Shown in pieces: positions 1-7,087 of a stretch of 64,000 nucleotides of DNA (position 1 is its first letter; every line of letters starts with the position of its first letter). The notes below the pieces were generated by a model. That model saw only the letters and a program-made list of their open reading frames with translations, did no database searches and had not been told where the DNA came from. The stretch lies in assembly GCA_002483265.1 (NCBI GenBank), contig DLHO01000008.1, forward strand, positions 74,115 through 138,114, in the 5' to 3' direction. A program made the position numbers and the translations under genes. Source of the DNA: Flavobacteriales bacterium UBA7666 (GTDB taxonomy: Bacteria; Bacteroidota; Bacteroidia; Flavobacteriales_D; Crocinitomicaceae).

Positions 1-528
1 ATCGATTGTTCCATCTTCTGCAAGGATTTCTTCATGAATGTGAATTTTAGTCACTTCACAGATTACCAGATTACCGGCACCTCCCTGATCTCCCAGTTCT
101 TTTACTTCCAATACTTTGCATTCGAACTGTACCGGAGCTTCCAAAACACGCATGGGTTTGATTGTATCTGATTTCACGGGAGTAAGCCCCGATTTTACAA
201 ATTCATCCACTTCCGGTCCGTAAGGAGAACTGCTCAGACTCATCTGATGCAGAATATCCATATTCACAATGTTAATAACCACTTCGGGAATATTCTTGAC
301 ATTGTTGTAAGTATCTTTTGTGGTATTTGTTCTTCCGTTTCTTGCAGGAGAAAAAATCAAGATGGGCGGCGCAGCAGAAAACACATTGAAAAAACTAAAC
401 GGCGATAAGTTGTTTACACCGTTCTCATCGACTGTTGAAGCAAATGCGATGGGACGTGGTCCAATTGCTCCAAGTAAATAACCATGAAGTTTTGGTACGG
501 GAAGTTCTTTCGGATCGAGCGTTAACAT
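1..528 (-). CDS. Flavin reductase family protein (FMN-binding split barrel), 3' end beyond window
   Basis: The frame is open from the ATG at 528 down to base 1, 176 codons with no stop, so the C-terminus lies outside the window. The protein opens MLTLDPKELPVPKLHGYLLG and carries IGPRPIAFASTV, LSPFSFFNVFS and AGNLVICEVTKIHIHEE, the conserved blocks of the DIM6/NTAB flavin reductase-like family. Family members bind FMN and either reduce flavin with NAD(P)H for partner monooxygenases or act as flavin-binding reductases of unknown substrate. No partner oxygenase is visible here. The start was chosen because family members begin close to this motif and a TAnnTTTG promoter element sits 15 bases upstream. 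Family assignment is firm; the physiological substrate is unknown. Confidence 0.88.
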   Translation of the reverse strand, partial: MLTLDPKELPVPKLHGYLLGAIGPRPIAFASTVDENGVNNLSPFSFFNVFSAAPPILIFSPARNGRTNTTKDTYNNVKNIPEVVINIVNMDILHQMSLSSSPYGPEVDEFVKSGLTPVKSDTIKPMRVLEAPVQFECKVLEVKELGDQGGAGNLVICEVTKIHIHEEILAEDGTID

Positions 529-542
529 TCTTGAAATTTCTA

Positions 543-550
543 CAAAAGTA
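543..550 (-). promoter_or_regulatory. Predicted -7 promoter element of the flavin reductase gene
   Basis: On the minus strand this reads TACTTTTG, an exact match to the Bacteroidota -7 consensus TAnnTTTG. It lies 15 bases before the ATG at 528, which gives a very short 5' leader. No convincing -33 TTG is seen at the usual distance. Confidence 0.5.
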
Positions 551-633
551 CCAAAATCAAAGTGGTGTTTTGAAGTCGCATTCGATAATTAATTAACAAA
601 ATGAAAGTAGTAAGCCGAAAATAGAACAGGAGA

Positions 634-1647
634 TCAGCGAATTACTTTTTTGGTGATTTTGCCATTGTTTCCTTCTACATGAATCAAATACATCCCTGAT
701 GAATAATTGCTCATGTCAATGGGGGTCGTTTCACTGATTTTGGACTGTGTCATGACCTTTCCTGATAGATCAACAATGGAATAGGATAAATTTTCCTGTT
801 GTTCAGTTAACTCGATCTTTGCTTGTTGAGTTTGTAAGTTATAAGAAACATTTACAGTTTCATAGAGTGTGTTTTTCCCTAAACTAGCTGTAATACTTCC
901 TTCCTGAATGAAAACTCCCGAATCATAGATAGCGTCTTTTAAATCCGCAATTATCATAGTCAGATGATATGTTAATCCCGGCGTTACATTTGTAGTAGCA
1001 ATGAGAGGCTTGATCAGAGCATCATACTGAAGATAATGTGGATCTGAGTTATATGGCGACCCACTGATATCTCCATTCTGCATATAGTAAGCCGAATTAT
1101 TAGAGGAATTGATATTGTTTACACAGATAGAACTTTGGTTAGGAAGCTTAGCAATATTTTGAGCTTGAGAATATTCATTTCCGGATATTAAAATACAAAA
1201 TGCATCATTGAACTCCTGTGATGAAAACTCAGGATATTCTTCTGAACCAAACTGGTATTGAATGTTTAAAGCAGATCCTGTCGGAACAAAGTCAAATTCA
1301 ATTACTGCTGCATCGTAACTAATACTCCCCGGATATATCTGTTCAATCAATGAAGATCCTGCTTCTTGTTGATTAATTCCTGCGTTTGTCTTATTATTAG
1401 GTCCCAAGGCATGATACTTGGAGCCTGTGGTCATCAATAATCCCGATGAAAGTTCCATTATATAGTTATCTGCACTGAAGTATGCGATAGCATCCGGATT
1501 ACCAGTATAACTCACATTGTATATAGTAATTCCGGAACCCGAAAGTGATTGTAGAACAATTTCTTGAACATTGTTTCCGCCTGTGATCAATTGACCAAAA
1601 GAAAGCACAGGCAAAAATAGGATAATAAGGTGGTGAATATGTTTCAT
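634..1647 (-). CDS. Choice-of-anchor L domain protein with T9SS type A sorting signal
   Basis: A 337-residue secreted protein. Residues 1-18 form a Sec signal peptide (MKHIHHLIILFLPVLSFGQ). Residues from about 20 to 250 match the choice-of-anchor L domain, including the LLMTTGS, FDFVPTG and YQFGSEEYPEF blocks and the later FIQEGSI strand. The last ~70 residues form a type IX secretion sorting domain (YSIVDLSGKV, then SSGMYLIHVEGNNG and a basic KKVIR end), which directs export through T9SS and attachment or release at the cell surface. The ligand or role of choice-of-anchor L domains is not known. The gene has its own TATTTTTG promoter element and sits 40 bp from the M1 peptidase gene. Domain calls are firm; function is open. 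Confidence 0.9.
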   Translation of the reverse strand: MKHIHHLIILFLPVLSFGQLITGGNNVQEIVLQSLSGSGITIYNVSYTGNPDAIAYFSADNYIMELSSGLLMTTGSKYHALGPNNKTNAGINQQEAGSSLIEQIYPGSISYDAAVIEFDFVPTGSALNIQYQFGSEEYPEFSSQEFNDAFCILISGNEYSQAQNIAKLPNQSSICVNNINSSNNSAYYMQNGDISGSPYNSDPHYLQYDALIKPLIATTNVTPGLTYHLTMIIADLKDAIYDSGVFIQEGSITASLGKNTLYETVNVSYNLQTQQAKIELTEQQENLSYSIVDLSGKVMTQSKISETTPIDMSNYSSGMYLIHVEGNNGKITKKVIR

Positions 1648-1664
1648 TGAATTAAAAATGACTG

Positions 1665-1672
1665 CAAAAATA
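1665..1672 (-). promoter_or_regulatory. Predicted -7 element upstream of the choice-of-anchor L gene
   Basis: The minus strand reads TATTTTTG, matching TAnnTTTG, 18 bases before the ATG at 1647. It lies between this gene and the stop codon of the upstream M1 peptidase gene, suggesting independent transcription. Confidence 0.45.
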
Positions 1673-1687
1673 GTTGTTTGAAATGAA

Positions 1688-3307
1688 TTATTTATTCTTC
1701 AATCCTTTTTCCTGAAGTAAAATATAGATGTTCGGATTCAATCCAAATGAATAATCGTGTCCGATTGCATATGAATTCCATTTTTCAGAGCAAGCTACCG
1801 TGTGTTTAAAATTCACGATCGGCATATTGAAACCCTTTACACAATTAATCCAGCGGAATTTCACTTTGTTTTTCTTGTATTTTACCTGCAAGGTCGGTGG
1901 ATTCTTTTCTCTGAGGTATTGATCAAATACTTTTGAGAGATCCATTCCCAATTCAGCCGACATAAACTGTTCGATTTGCTGAGTGGTGACCGTTTGGTGA
2001 TAAAATGTTGCATTCATTTTCCGAAGCATCATACGGAATAATGAATCATTTCCATAGATCGTCCGGATGGTGTGAAGCATATTTGCTCCTTTGTAATACA
2101 TATCGCCGCTTCCTTCAGTATTCACACCATATGGCCCGATAATCGGCTTGTCGTTCATGATGTTTCTCCGAAGTCCCTTGATGTATTTGTCCGCGTCTTC
2201 CGTTCCGAACCAATAATCCGTAAACAAGGTTTCACTGTAGCAGGTAAATCCTTCGTGAACCCACATGTCTGCAATGTCTTTAGTGGTAATGTTGTTTCCA
2301 TACCATTCATGACCACTTTCATGAACAATGATAAAATCCCATTTTAAACCAACTCCGGTATTGCTCAGATCAGAACCCAGATAACCGTTCTTGAAGCCAT
2401 TTCCATAGGCTACCGCACTTTGATGCTCCATTCCCAGATGAGGTGCTTCCACTAATTTGTATCCGTCTTCGTAAAAAGGGTAGGGGCCAAACCAGTATTC
2501 CAAAGCTTTCAGTGTTTTTGGAGCATCCTGAAATTGTTTTTTAGCTTTTTCTTCATTTCCTCTCAATACCCAATAATCGATCTCCAGATTTCCTTTTTCA
2601 CCTACAAAATGTTCATGCATGTTTACGTAATCTCCAATGTAAGGAATCATGCAATAATTATTGATCGGATTACTGACTTTCCAAGAATAGGTTGATTGAC
2701 CTAGACTTTTTATTTCTTTACCAAGGAATAATCCATTGCTTACACAAACCAAATCACTCGGGCAGGTGTAATGCATTGTGACTCCGTTATCAGGTTCATC
2801 GAACTGGGAATCTTTACAGGGAAACCAAACACTTGCTCCTTGTCCCTGACACGCAATAGTAACCCATGGTTTCCCATTGGGATCTTTTGTCCAGATAATT
2901 CCACCGTCCCAGGGTGCACGTTTTGCTATGCGAGGTTTTCCGTGGAAATATGCGGTAATTTCATCATCAAAATCGCCGGAAATGAAATAAGCATTCCCAT
3001 CCTTACGGAACAGAAGTTTTTTTGTATTTCCCTTATTCAAGACACTGTCTAGAACCATTGGTTCCTGCAAATCCAGTTGTAATTCTGAGACTACTGATTG
3101 CTCATTCACGATTAATGAGAATTGAATCCTGTTTTTTCCATGAATTTCCTTCTTCTCGATGTCAAATGTTACACTTAAGTCGTAGTGTTTCAAATCCCAC
3201 CAACTGCGTGAAGAACCGTAAGCTCCGCGAAGCGAATCACCATGAGTGAATTGACTGTAAGACCAAGATGAAGAAATAGTCAAAAGGAGAATAAAAAAGT
3301 ATCTCAT
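1688..3307 (-). CDS. M1 family metallopeptidase, short form
   Basis: A 539-residue exported zinc aminopeptidase-like protein. Residues 1-19 form a signal peptide. The zinc site is HESGH at 329-333 (His329, His333, catalytic Glu330) with Glu352 in WVHEGFTCYSE, the HExxH-18-E pattern of family M1. The exopeptidase substrate motif appears as GMEH (292-295), the variant seen in the Bacteroidota and LTA4-hydrolase-like branch. The family removes N-terminal residues from peptides, here presumably in the periplasm or outside the cell. The protein is much shorter than the roughly 850-residue AlaN type: the large C-terminal helical domain is missing and the protein ends soon after the catalytic domain, with no T9SS sorting domain. 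The family is certain; the specificity is unknown. Confidence 0.92.
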   Translation of the reverse strand: MRYFFILLLTISSSWSYSQFTHGDSLRGAYGSSRSWWDLKHYDLSVTFDIEKKEIHGKNRIQFSLIVNEQSVVSELQLDLQEPMVLDSVLNKGNTKKLLFRKDGNAYFISGDFDDEITAYFHGKPRIAKRAPWDGGIIWTKDPNGKPWVTIACQGQGASVWFPCKDSQFDEPDNGVTMHYTCPSDLVCVSNGLFLGKEIKSLGQSTYSWKVSNPINNYCMIPYIGDYVNMHEHFVGEKGNLEIDYWVLRGNEEKAKKQFQDAPKTLKALEYWFGPYPFYEDGYKLVEAPHLGMEHQSAVAYGNGFKNGYLGSDLSNTGVGLKWDFIIVHESGHEWYGNNITTKDIADMWVHEGFTCYSETLFTDYWFGTEDADKYIKGLRRNIMNDKPIIGPYGVNTEGSGDMYYKGANMLHTIRTIYGNDSLFRMMLRKMNATFYHQTVTTQQIEQFMSAELGMDLSKVFDQYLREKNPPTLQVKYKKNKVKFRWINCVKGFNMPIVNFKHTVACSEKWNSYAIGHDYSFGLNPNIYILLQEKGLKNK

Positions 3308-3394
3308 GAATCTTTTATTAGATCCTGATTTCGCAACAACGAAAACCAGGGTTGTTTTTTGTGAAATTAATCATTCCTTAGATGAATAGATTGT

Positions 3395-3763
3395 CTATTT
3401 CTTCTTTCCATATTTATCGTGATTCTCAGCCAAACGGAAGAGAACGATCTCCTGAATCAATTTTTTAGGAAGTGGTTCATCTAAAGGAAATTGTACAGAT
3501 CCTTTTCCTTGTTTGTATTTGGACAACTCTTTTTCGAATGCTTTGTGTCCTGTTGGAGTAGCATAGAACCCGATATGAGATTTGTATCCACCGAAATAAA
3601 CCAATGGTTTTCCATTTACTTTGTAAGCAGGCATTCCGTAAGAAATAGATTCTACAGCCTCAGGAGCGGTTTCCTGGACCAATTTTCTCACAGCAATTAA
3701 GCGCTCTTGAACTTCGTTTTCAAACTCCTGAATGTATTCATCTACGTTGGCGAAAGTTTTCAT
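3395..3763 (-). CDS. DUF1801 domain protein (YdhG/YjbR-fold)
   Basis: A 122-residue cytoplasmic protein of the DUF1801 family. Typical blocks are FANVDEYIQEF at the N-terminus, VQETAPEAVESISYGMPAYK in the middle, then YFGGYKSHIGFYATPTGH and GSVQFPLDEPLPKKLI. Members adopt a YdhG-like alpha/beta fold; some Bacillus relatives have been described as iron chaperones, but no function is established for this branch. It is the last of a run of minus-strand genes and is separated from the upstream zinc-HhH gene by 88 bp containing a strong inverted repeat, so it may be transcribed separately. Family assignment is firm, function unknown. Confidence 0.87.
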   Translation of the reverse strand: MKTFANVDEYIQEFENEVQERLIAVRKLVQETAPEAVESISYGMPAYKVNGKPLVYFGGYKSHIGFYATPTGHKAFEKELSKYKQGKGSVQFPLDEPLPKKLIQEIVLFRLAENHDKYGKKK

Positions 3764-3783
3764 TTTTTCAGATATGAGACGTT

Positions 3784-3819
3784 AGACATAAGACTATAGG
3801 CAGATCAAGTCTTATGTCT
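3784..3819. repeat. Inverted repeat with 12-bp perfect arms
   Basis: AGACATAAGACT at 3784-3795 is repeated as its exact reverse complement at 3808-3819, with a 12-base loop. It lies in the gap between two minus-strand genes. Only the plus strand has a T-run (TTTTT at 3831) after it, so it does not look like a terminator for the flanking genes. A dispersed intergenic repeat is more likely. Confidence 0.6.
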
Positions 3820-3851
3820 ATTAGTCTTTTTCAAGATAAATATAACGCAAA

Positions 3852-4139
3852 TTATTCCTTGAAAGAAAGTCCTTTGTCAATCAGAAGTTTTTTTAATGTG
3901 GGGATTGAGGTTTTACCAATTCCATGAAATTGCAGGATTTCCTTTTCAGTGTATCCTGATAATTCTTCCAATGAAGTGATCCGATTGGCTTCCATTGCTC
4001 TTCGTGCCGGAGCCGAAAGAATAGAAAAAACACCTGCTTGCGCTTTGCGCTCTTCTTCACAAATCGGGCAGGTTGGGCAATCCGTACTTTTGAAGTAATG
4101 ATGTCCTTGTTTACAAGTTTGTTCTGTTTTTTGTGACAT
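3852..4139 (-). CDS. Small zinc-ribbon plus helix-hairpin-helix protein (RNA polymerase alpha CTD-like)
   Basis: A 95-residue protein from the ATG at 4139; an upstream extension to 4235 is open but starts inside the previous gene and does not match the family start. The N-terminus has a probable metal site, C9-H13/14-C21-C24-C27. The second half (LSAPARRAMEANRI, then FHGIGKTSIPTLKKLL at about 71-86) is a helix-hairpin-helix like the C-terminal domain of RNA polymerase alpha, which binds DNA. Proteins of this build are usually annotated as RNA polymerase alpha subunit C-terminal domain-containing. A DNA-binding or regulatory role is inference. The start lies 29 bp inside the HPP gene, so the two are probably translated from one message. 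Confidence 0.78.
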   Translation of the reverse strand: MSQKTEQTCKQGHHYFKSTDCPTCPICEEERKAQAGVFSILSAPARRAMEANRITSLEELSGYTEKEILQFHGIGKTSIPTLKKLLIDKGLSFKE

Positions 4140-4722
4140 CCCGCAATCGGATTTTTTTGGGTTTGATGTACTTTGTCCATCTGCTGTTGGTTGGATATGT
4201 TCTGTTCTTTGTAAGGTTGTTTGCGATAATGGCAACCAGAAGAAGGATCAGTACTCCGGTCAAAACGGGCGATAGGACATACATGAATCCAAGAGCTTTG
4301 ATTTTGGGAGTTCCAATAACTGCAATCAATGCAGTTGCTCCACCGGGTGGATGCAATGTTTTTGTCATTTGCATAGCAACGATCGAAAGACTCACTGCAA
4401 GTGGTGCAGAAATCCAAATTGGATCGGGAATCAATTTATAAACACAGACACCTATAAACGCTGAAATGAGATGACCTCCGACTAAATTCCGGGGTTGTGC
4501 CAATGGACTTTGAATTGCTCCGTAGATCAATACACTACTGGCTCCAAATGATCCGATCAGGAAGATATTTGACATTTTATCCAATGAAAGTGATTGCGTA
4601 AATGCAATTAATCCGATTCCGAAAAAGGAACCGATAAATGTCCAAAGGTGTTCTTTCGAATCAACTAATGTTTCTTTGTAGAGAATGTATCTTGCTTTGC
4701 GCAGGGATTTATTCTTTTTCAT
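4111..4722 (-). CDS. HPP family integral membrane protein
   Basis: A 203-residue membrane protein with four hydrophobic segments (about 25-42, 52-70, 83-118 and 150-168). The family signature LHPPGGATAL is at 123-132, with the second conserved block SFGASSVLIYG at 58-68 and SPLAQPRNLVGGH at 72-84. Some plant and cyanobacterial HPP proteins transport nitrite; the substrate of bacterial members is generally unknown, and no nitrogen genes are nearby. The start overlaps the stop of the DUF1272 gene by 4 bp (ATGA) and the end overlaps the zinc-HhH gene by 29 bp, so this is the middle of a tightly packed operon that begins with the OsmC gene. Confidence 0.9.
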   Translation of the reverse strand: MKKNKSLRKARYILYKETLVDSKEHLWTFIGSFFGIGLIAFTQSLSLDKMSNIFLIGSFGASSVLIYGAIQSPLAQPRNLVGGHLISAFIGVCVYKLIPDPIWISAPLAVSLSIVAMQMTKTLHPPGGATALIAVIGTPKIKALGFMYVLSPVLTGVLILLLVAIIANNLTKNRTYPTNSRWTKYIKPKKIRLRDVTKNRTNL

Positions 4723-4955
4723 TTAATTACTGGTTTGAATATAGCGGTTTCTGAAGCCGGATATTTTTCCAGTAAATGTGCTGGCCTAACAGGTCTTTTC
4801 TGAAATTCTCCGCCACAATTCGGACAGTTTTTTCCGGTGAATTTTTCAACGCAGTCTGAACAAAATGTGCATTCGAAACTGCAAATGAGTGCTTCGGTAC
4901 TTTCAGGGGGTAACTTCCTGGAGCAATTTTCACAAGTTGGTCTTAACTCAAGCAT
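4719..4955 (-). CDS. DUF1272 domain protein, eight-cysteine zinc-binding type
   Basis: A 78-residue protein whose first 48 residues hold eight cysteines (8, 11, 25, 29, 32, 35, 44, 47) in the CxxC...CxxxCxxCxxC...CxxC arrangement of DUF1272 (motifs CENC, CTFCSDC, CPNCGG). This is a treble-clef or RING-like metal site; the bound metal is presumably zinc. The C-terminal tail RPVRPAHLLEKYP is also conserved in the family. It overlaps the upstream OsmC gene by 8 bp and the downstream HPP gene by 4 bp, so translation is likely coupled. No function has been assigned to DUF1272; a redox or metal-related role next to OsmC is only a suggestion from context. Confidence 0.88.
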   Translation of the reverse strand: MLELRPTCENCSRKLPPESTEALICSFECTFCSDCVEKFTGKNCPNCGGEFQKRPVRPAHLLEKYPASETAIFKPVIK

Positions 4956-5418
4956 CTTTTGCAGAACATGTTGGTTGGTGGGTTACCGGAAAATTACAGG
5001 AATTGGCTATGAAACATTGTTTGTTGGCTTCATGATGCAGCTTGTTTGCCAATTCAATTTTACTAGCATCCGAGATCACTACTTTTGGATGAAGAACTAC
5101 GGAAATAAAACGTCCTCCATTCGGGTCCTGAATCATTTTCCCTATTGGTTCATCCTGATATTCCATCACCTGGATTCCCGCATCTGCACATAAATGGAAA
5201 TACCATAGCATGTGGCAACTTGAAAGCGATGCTAAAAAGAAGTCTTCCGGATTGTGTTTTGTTTTGTCACCTCGAAAAGGCACATCTGCCGAGCAGAGCA
5301 AATCGGGTTTGTTTGGAATCTGAAGTGTGAATTCTCTTCCATAAGCTGCGTAATCAGAAGTTCCGGTTCCTTTGTTTCCTGTCCAGAAAATGGTGGCTTC
5401 GTATGTATGTTCTTTCAT
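4948..5418 (-). CDS. OsmC family peroxiredoxin-like protein
   Basis: A 156-residue OsmC-fold protein. Conserved cysteines are Cys68 in LSSCHMLW and Cys135/Cys141 in ANKQCFIANSCNFPV; in OsmC/Ohr proteins a pair of cysteines reduces organic hydroperoxides. The N-terminus (YEATIFWTGNKGTGT) and the ADVPFRGDKTKHNPEDFFLASL stretch are characteristic of the OsmC subgroup rather than classical Ohr. It is the first gene of the overlapping series OsmC, DUF1272, HPP, zinc-HhH, and starts 45 bp after the stop of the methyltransferase gene at 5463. A detoxifying role against organic peroxides is known for the family; the operon partners suggest a wider thiol or metal stress module. Confidence 0.9.
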   Translation of the reverse strand: MKEHTYEATIFWTGNKGTGTSDYAAYGREFTLQIPNKPDLLCSADVPFRGDKTKHNPEDFFLASLSSCHMLWYFHLCADAGIQVMEYQDEPIGKMIQDPNGGRFISVVLHPKVVISDASKIELANKLHHEANKQCFIANSCNFPVTHQPTCSAKDA

Positions 5419-5462
5419 AATTGAGAATTGAAAATGGATAATTGAAAAGTTATCGAACCAAG

Positions 5463-6122
5463 TTATCTAATGTTCTCGAGTACGAAGGTGGAAAATTGCC
5501 GTTCTACAGGTTGTCCGTCTTTCGTCATTACTGTTTCAATTTGTAAATCTTCGTGGTTCAGCTTGAAATGACTTTGTTCCACTAGTTTCATAACATCATT
5601 CGGGTTGTATAGGGTGAAGCCAAAAGGTGTAAAAGGCAGTGTTTCCATAAAGCTTTTGTGAGCAAAGGTAAGCGAGAAAATTGCTTTTGGCTTTAATATA
5701 CGCGACAGTTCAGAAAACATGGTAGCCGGATCTTTCCAAAAGTACAAGGTGTTTACAGTGAATAATTTGTCGAATTGATCAGCTGAAAAGGGAAGCTTTT
5801 TTCCATCATATAAAACGAACGTAGCTTTTTGAAATTCTACTAGCGATTGATTGTGCTTTTGAGCTTCTTGATTCATCAATGTTGAAATCTCTAAGCCGGT
5901 ATAATGGATTTCTTTAAATTGAGAAAAGAGAAATTCCAAGTGTCCGGCATTTCCATGCCCTAACTCCAAAACAGAATCACCAACGGTCAGATTCAAATTC
6001 GAAATGGCATTTTTGGTCATCCCAATATTTGTTTCATTCATCATTTGTGCAATTTCATTGCCTTTTTCTCCCGATGGATGACCTAATTGGGAAGCAAGTT
6101 CCGCTAATTGTTCTTTCTCCAT
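5463..6122 (-). CDS. Class I SAM-dependent methyltransferase
   Basis: A 219-residue cytoplasmic protein with a Rossmann-type methyltransferase core. The SAM-binding motif I is VLELGHGNAGHLEFL near residue 52, followed by a motif II acidic strand (YTGLEIS), LPFSADQFDKLFTVNTLYFW (motif III/IV region) and an ILKPKAIFSLTF post-motif typical of the UbiE-like Methyltransf_11 group. The substrate cannot be read from the sequence. A TAATTTTG promoter element lies just upstream, and the gene is divergent from marC. It is separated from the downstream OsmC gene by about 45 bp, so co-transcription with that operon is possible. Confidence 0.87.
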   Translation of the reverse strand: MEKEQLAELASQLGHPSGEKGNEIAQMMNETNIGMTKNAISNLNLTVGDSVLELGHGNAGHLEFLFSQFKEIHYTGLEISTLMNQEAQKHNQSLVEFQKATFVLYDGKKLPFSADQFDKLFTVNTLYFWKDPATMFSELSRILKPKAIFSLTFAHKSFMETLPFTPFGFTLYNPNDVMKLVEQSHFKLNHEDLQIETVMTKDGQPVERQFSTFVLENIR

Positions 6123-6133
6123 TTGCTTTTTTT

Positions 6134-6141
6134 CAAAATTA
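6134..6141 (-). promoter_or_regulatory. Predicted -7 element of the methyltransferase (possibly OsmC) operon
   Basis: The minus strand reads TAATTTTG, 12 bases before the ATG at 6122. A possible -33 TTG is the minus-strand complement of CAA at 6157-6159, 15 bases away, which is shorter than the usual spacing. Confidence 0.45.
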
Positions 6142-6230
6142 CGAATTAATTAGTCTCAACGAGATATGTATTTATGTTCCTGATAATCAATTATTTGACG
6201 CCTTTGTTTCGATTTTAAACTTGAAGTTGG

Positions 6231-6276
6231 TTCGCCATTTGGCGAATTAGCGAATTGGTAAATTAGCAAATTGGTG
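6231..6276. repeat. Short palindrome followed by a 16-bp tandem repeat
   Basis: TTCGCCA at 6231-6237 and its reverse complement TGGCGAA at 6240-6246 form a tight palindrome. It runs directly into two 16-bp copies, AATTAGCGAATTGGTA (6245-6260) and AATTAGCAAATTGGTG (6261-6276), matching at 14 of 16 positions. The block lies between divergent genes and could be an operator for either, or simply an AT-rich intergenic repeat. Confidence 0.5.
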
Positions 6277-6380
6277 TTCTGAATCGTTAGGACGCTCCAA
6301 TTCGTTTTTCTATTCGTAATCAAGAATTAATCTACACCTAACATCAAAACTCCTAAATATGGGGAATTTTGCAGCAAAAA

Positions 6381-7010
6381 ATGGAATTATTTATCAGTGT
6401 TTTTGCAGCTTTATTCTCAGTTTTAAACCCTTTGGGAACCGTTCCCGTTTTTGTTGGGTTAACGAAAGACGATACCAAACACAATCGAGACAAAACCTCT
6501 TTTTGGACTTCAATCAATGTGTGTATCATTCTTCTAATCTCCTTTTTTGCTGGGAAATATGTGCTGAACTTCTTTGGGATTAGTATTAATTCATTGAGAG
6601 TAGCGGGTGGATTGATTATTGCTACCTCCGGATTTGCTTTGCTGACGGGGTCTTTCACGAAACATAAAGGAATGAAAAAAGCAAGCGTTCAGGCCGACCT
6701 TGAAACAAGATCAGAGGTTTCTCTAACACCTTTGGCAATTCCTATGTTGGCAGGGCCGGGATCAATTTCCTTGTTGATTACCTATAATCAAACGTTTAAT
6801 AATCAAGAGCAGCATTTGTTGTCAGTTTGTGCCATTATCGCCGTCTGTTTGGTGATCTATCTGATCTTGAGAACCTCTCATTTCATTGTGAAAGCACTAG
6901 GGGCTTCTGGAATTAATGCAATATCCAGAATAATTGGATTTATAGTGATTGCGATAGGAGTAGAGTATGTGTCGTCAGCGGTACAAGAGATCTTGAAAAT
7001 TAAAAATTAA
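6381..7010 (+). CDS. MarC family integral membrane protein
   Basis: A 209-residue membrane protein with six predicted transmembrane segments in the MarC (UPF0056, NAAT) family. Diagnostic blocks are the N-terminal FISVFAALFSVLNPLGTVPVF, GGLIIATSGFALLTG and the central PLAIPMLAGPGSISLLI. The family was first linked to multiple antibiotic resistance, but that role has not held up and the transported substrate is unknown. The ATG at 6381 is preferred over an in-frame TTG at 6369 because family members begin with MELF-like residues. The gene stands alone: divergent from the methyltransferase and convergent with the histidine kinase gene, 77 bp away. Confidence 0.9.
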   Translation: MELFISVFAALFSVLNPLGTVPVFVGLTKDDTKHNRDKTSFWTSINVCIILLISFFAGKYVLNFFGISINSLRVAGGLIIATSGFALLTGSFTKHKGMKKASVQADLETRSEVSLTPLAIPMLAGPGSISLLITYNQTFNNQEQHLLSVCAIIAVCLVIYLILRTSHFIVKALGASGINAISRIIGFIVIAIGVEYVSSAVQEILKIKN

Positions 7011-7087
7011 AAATGCAAAATTCAAAAGTAAACTGAGTAAGTAAGCAAAATACCTTTTGCATTCTCAGTTTTGCATTTTGAATTTGT

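Noticed and set aside
3893..4417. 174-codon minus-strand frame inside the HPP gene region
   Set aside because: It is an out-of-frame shadow of the overlapping HPP and zinc-HhH genes, with no domain of its own.
6369..6380. TTG start upstream of the marC ATG
   Set aside because: The ATG at 6381 gives the family N-terminus; TTG starts are rare in this group.
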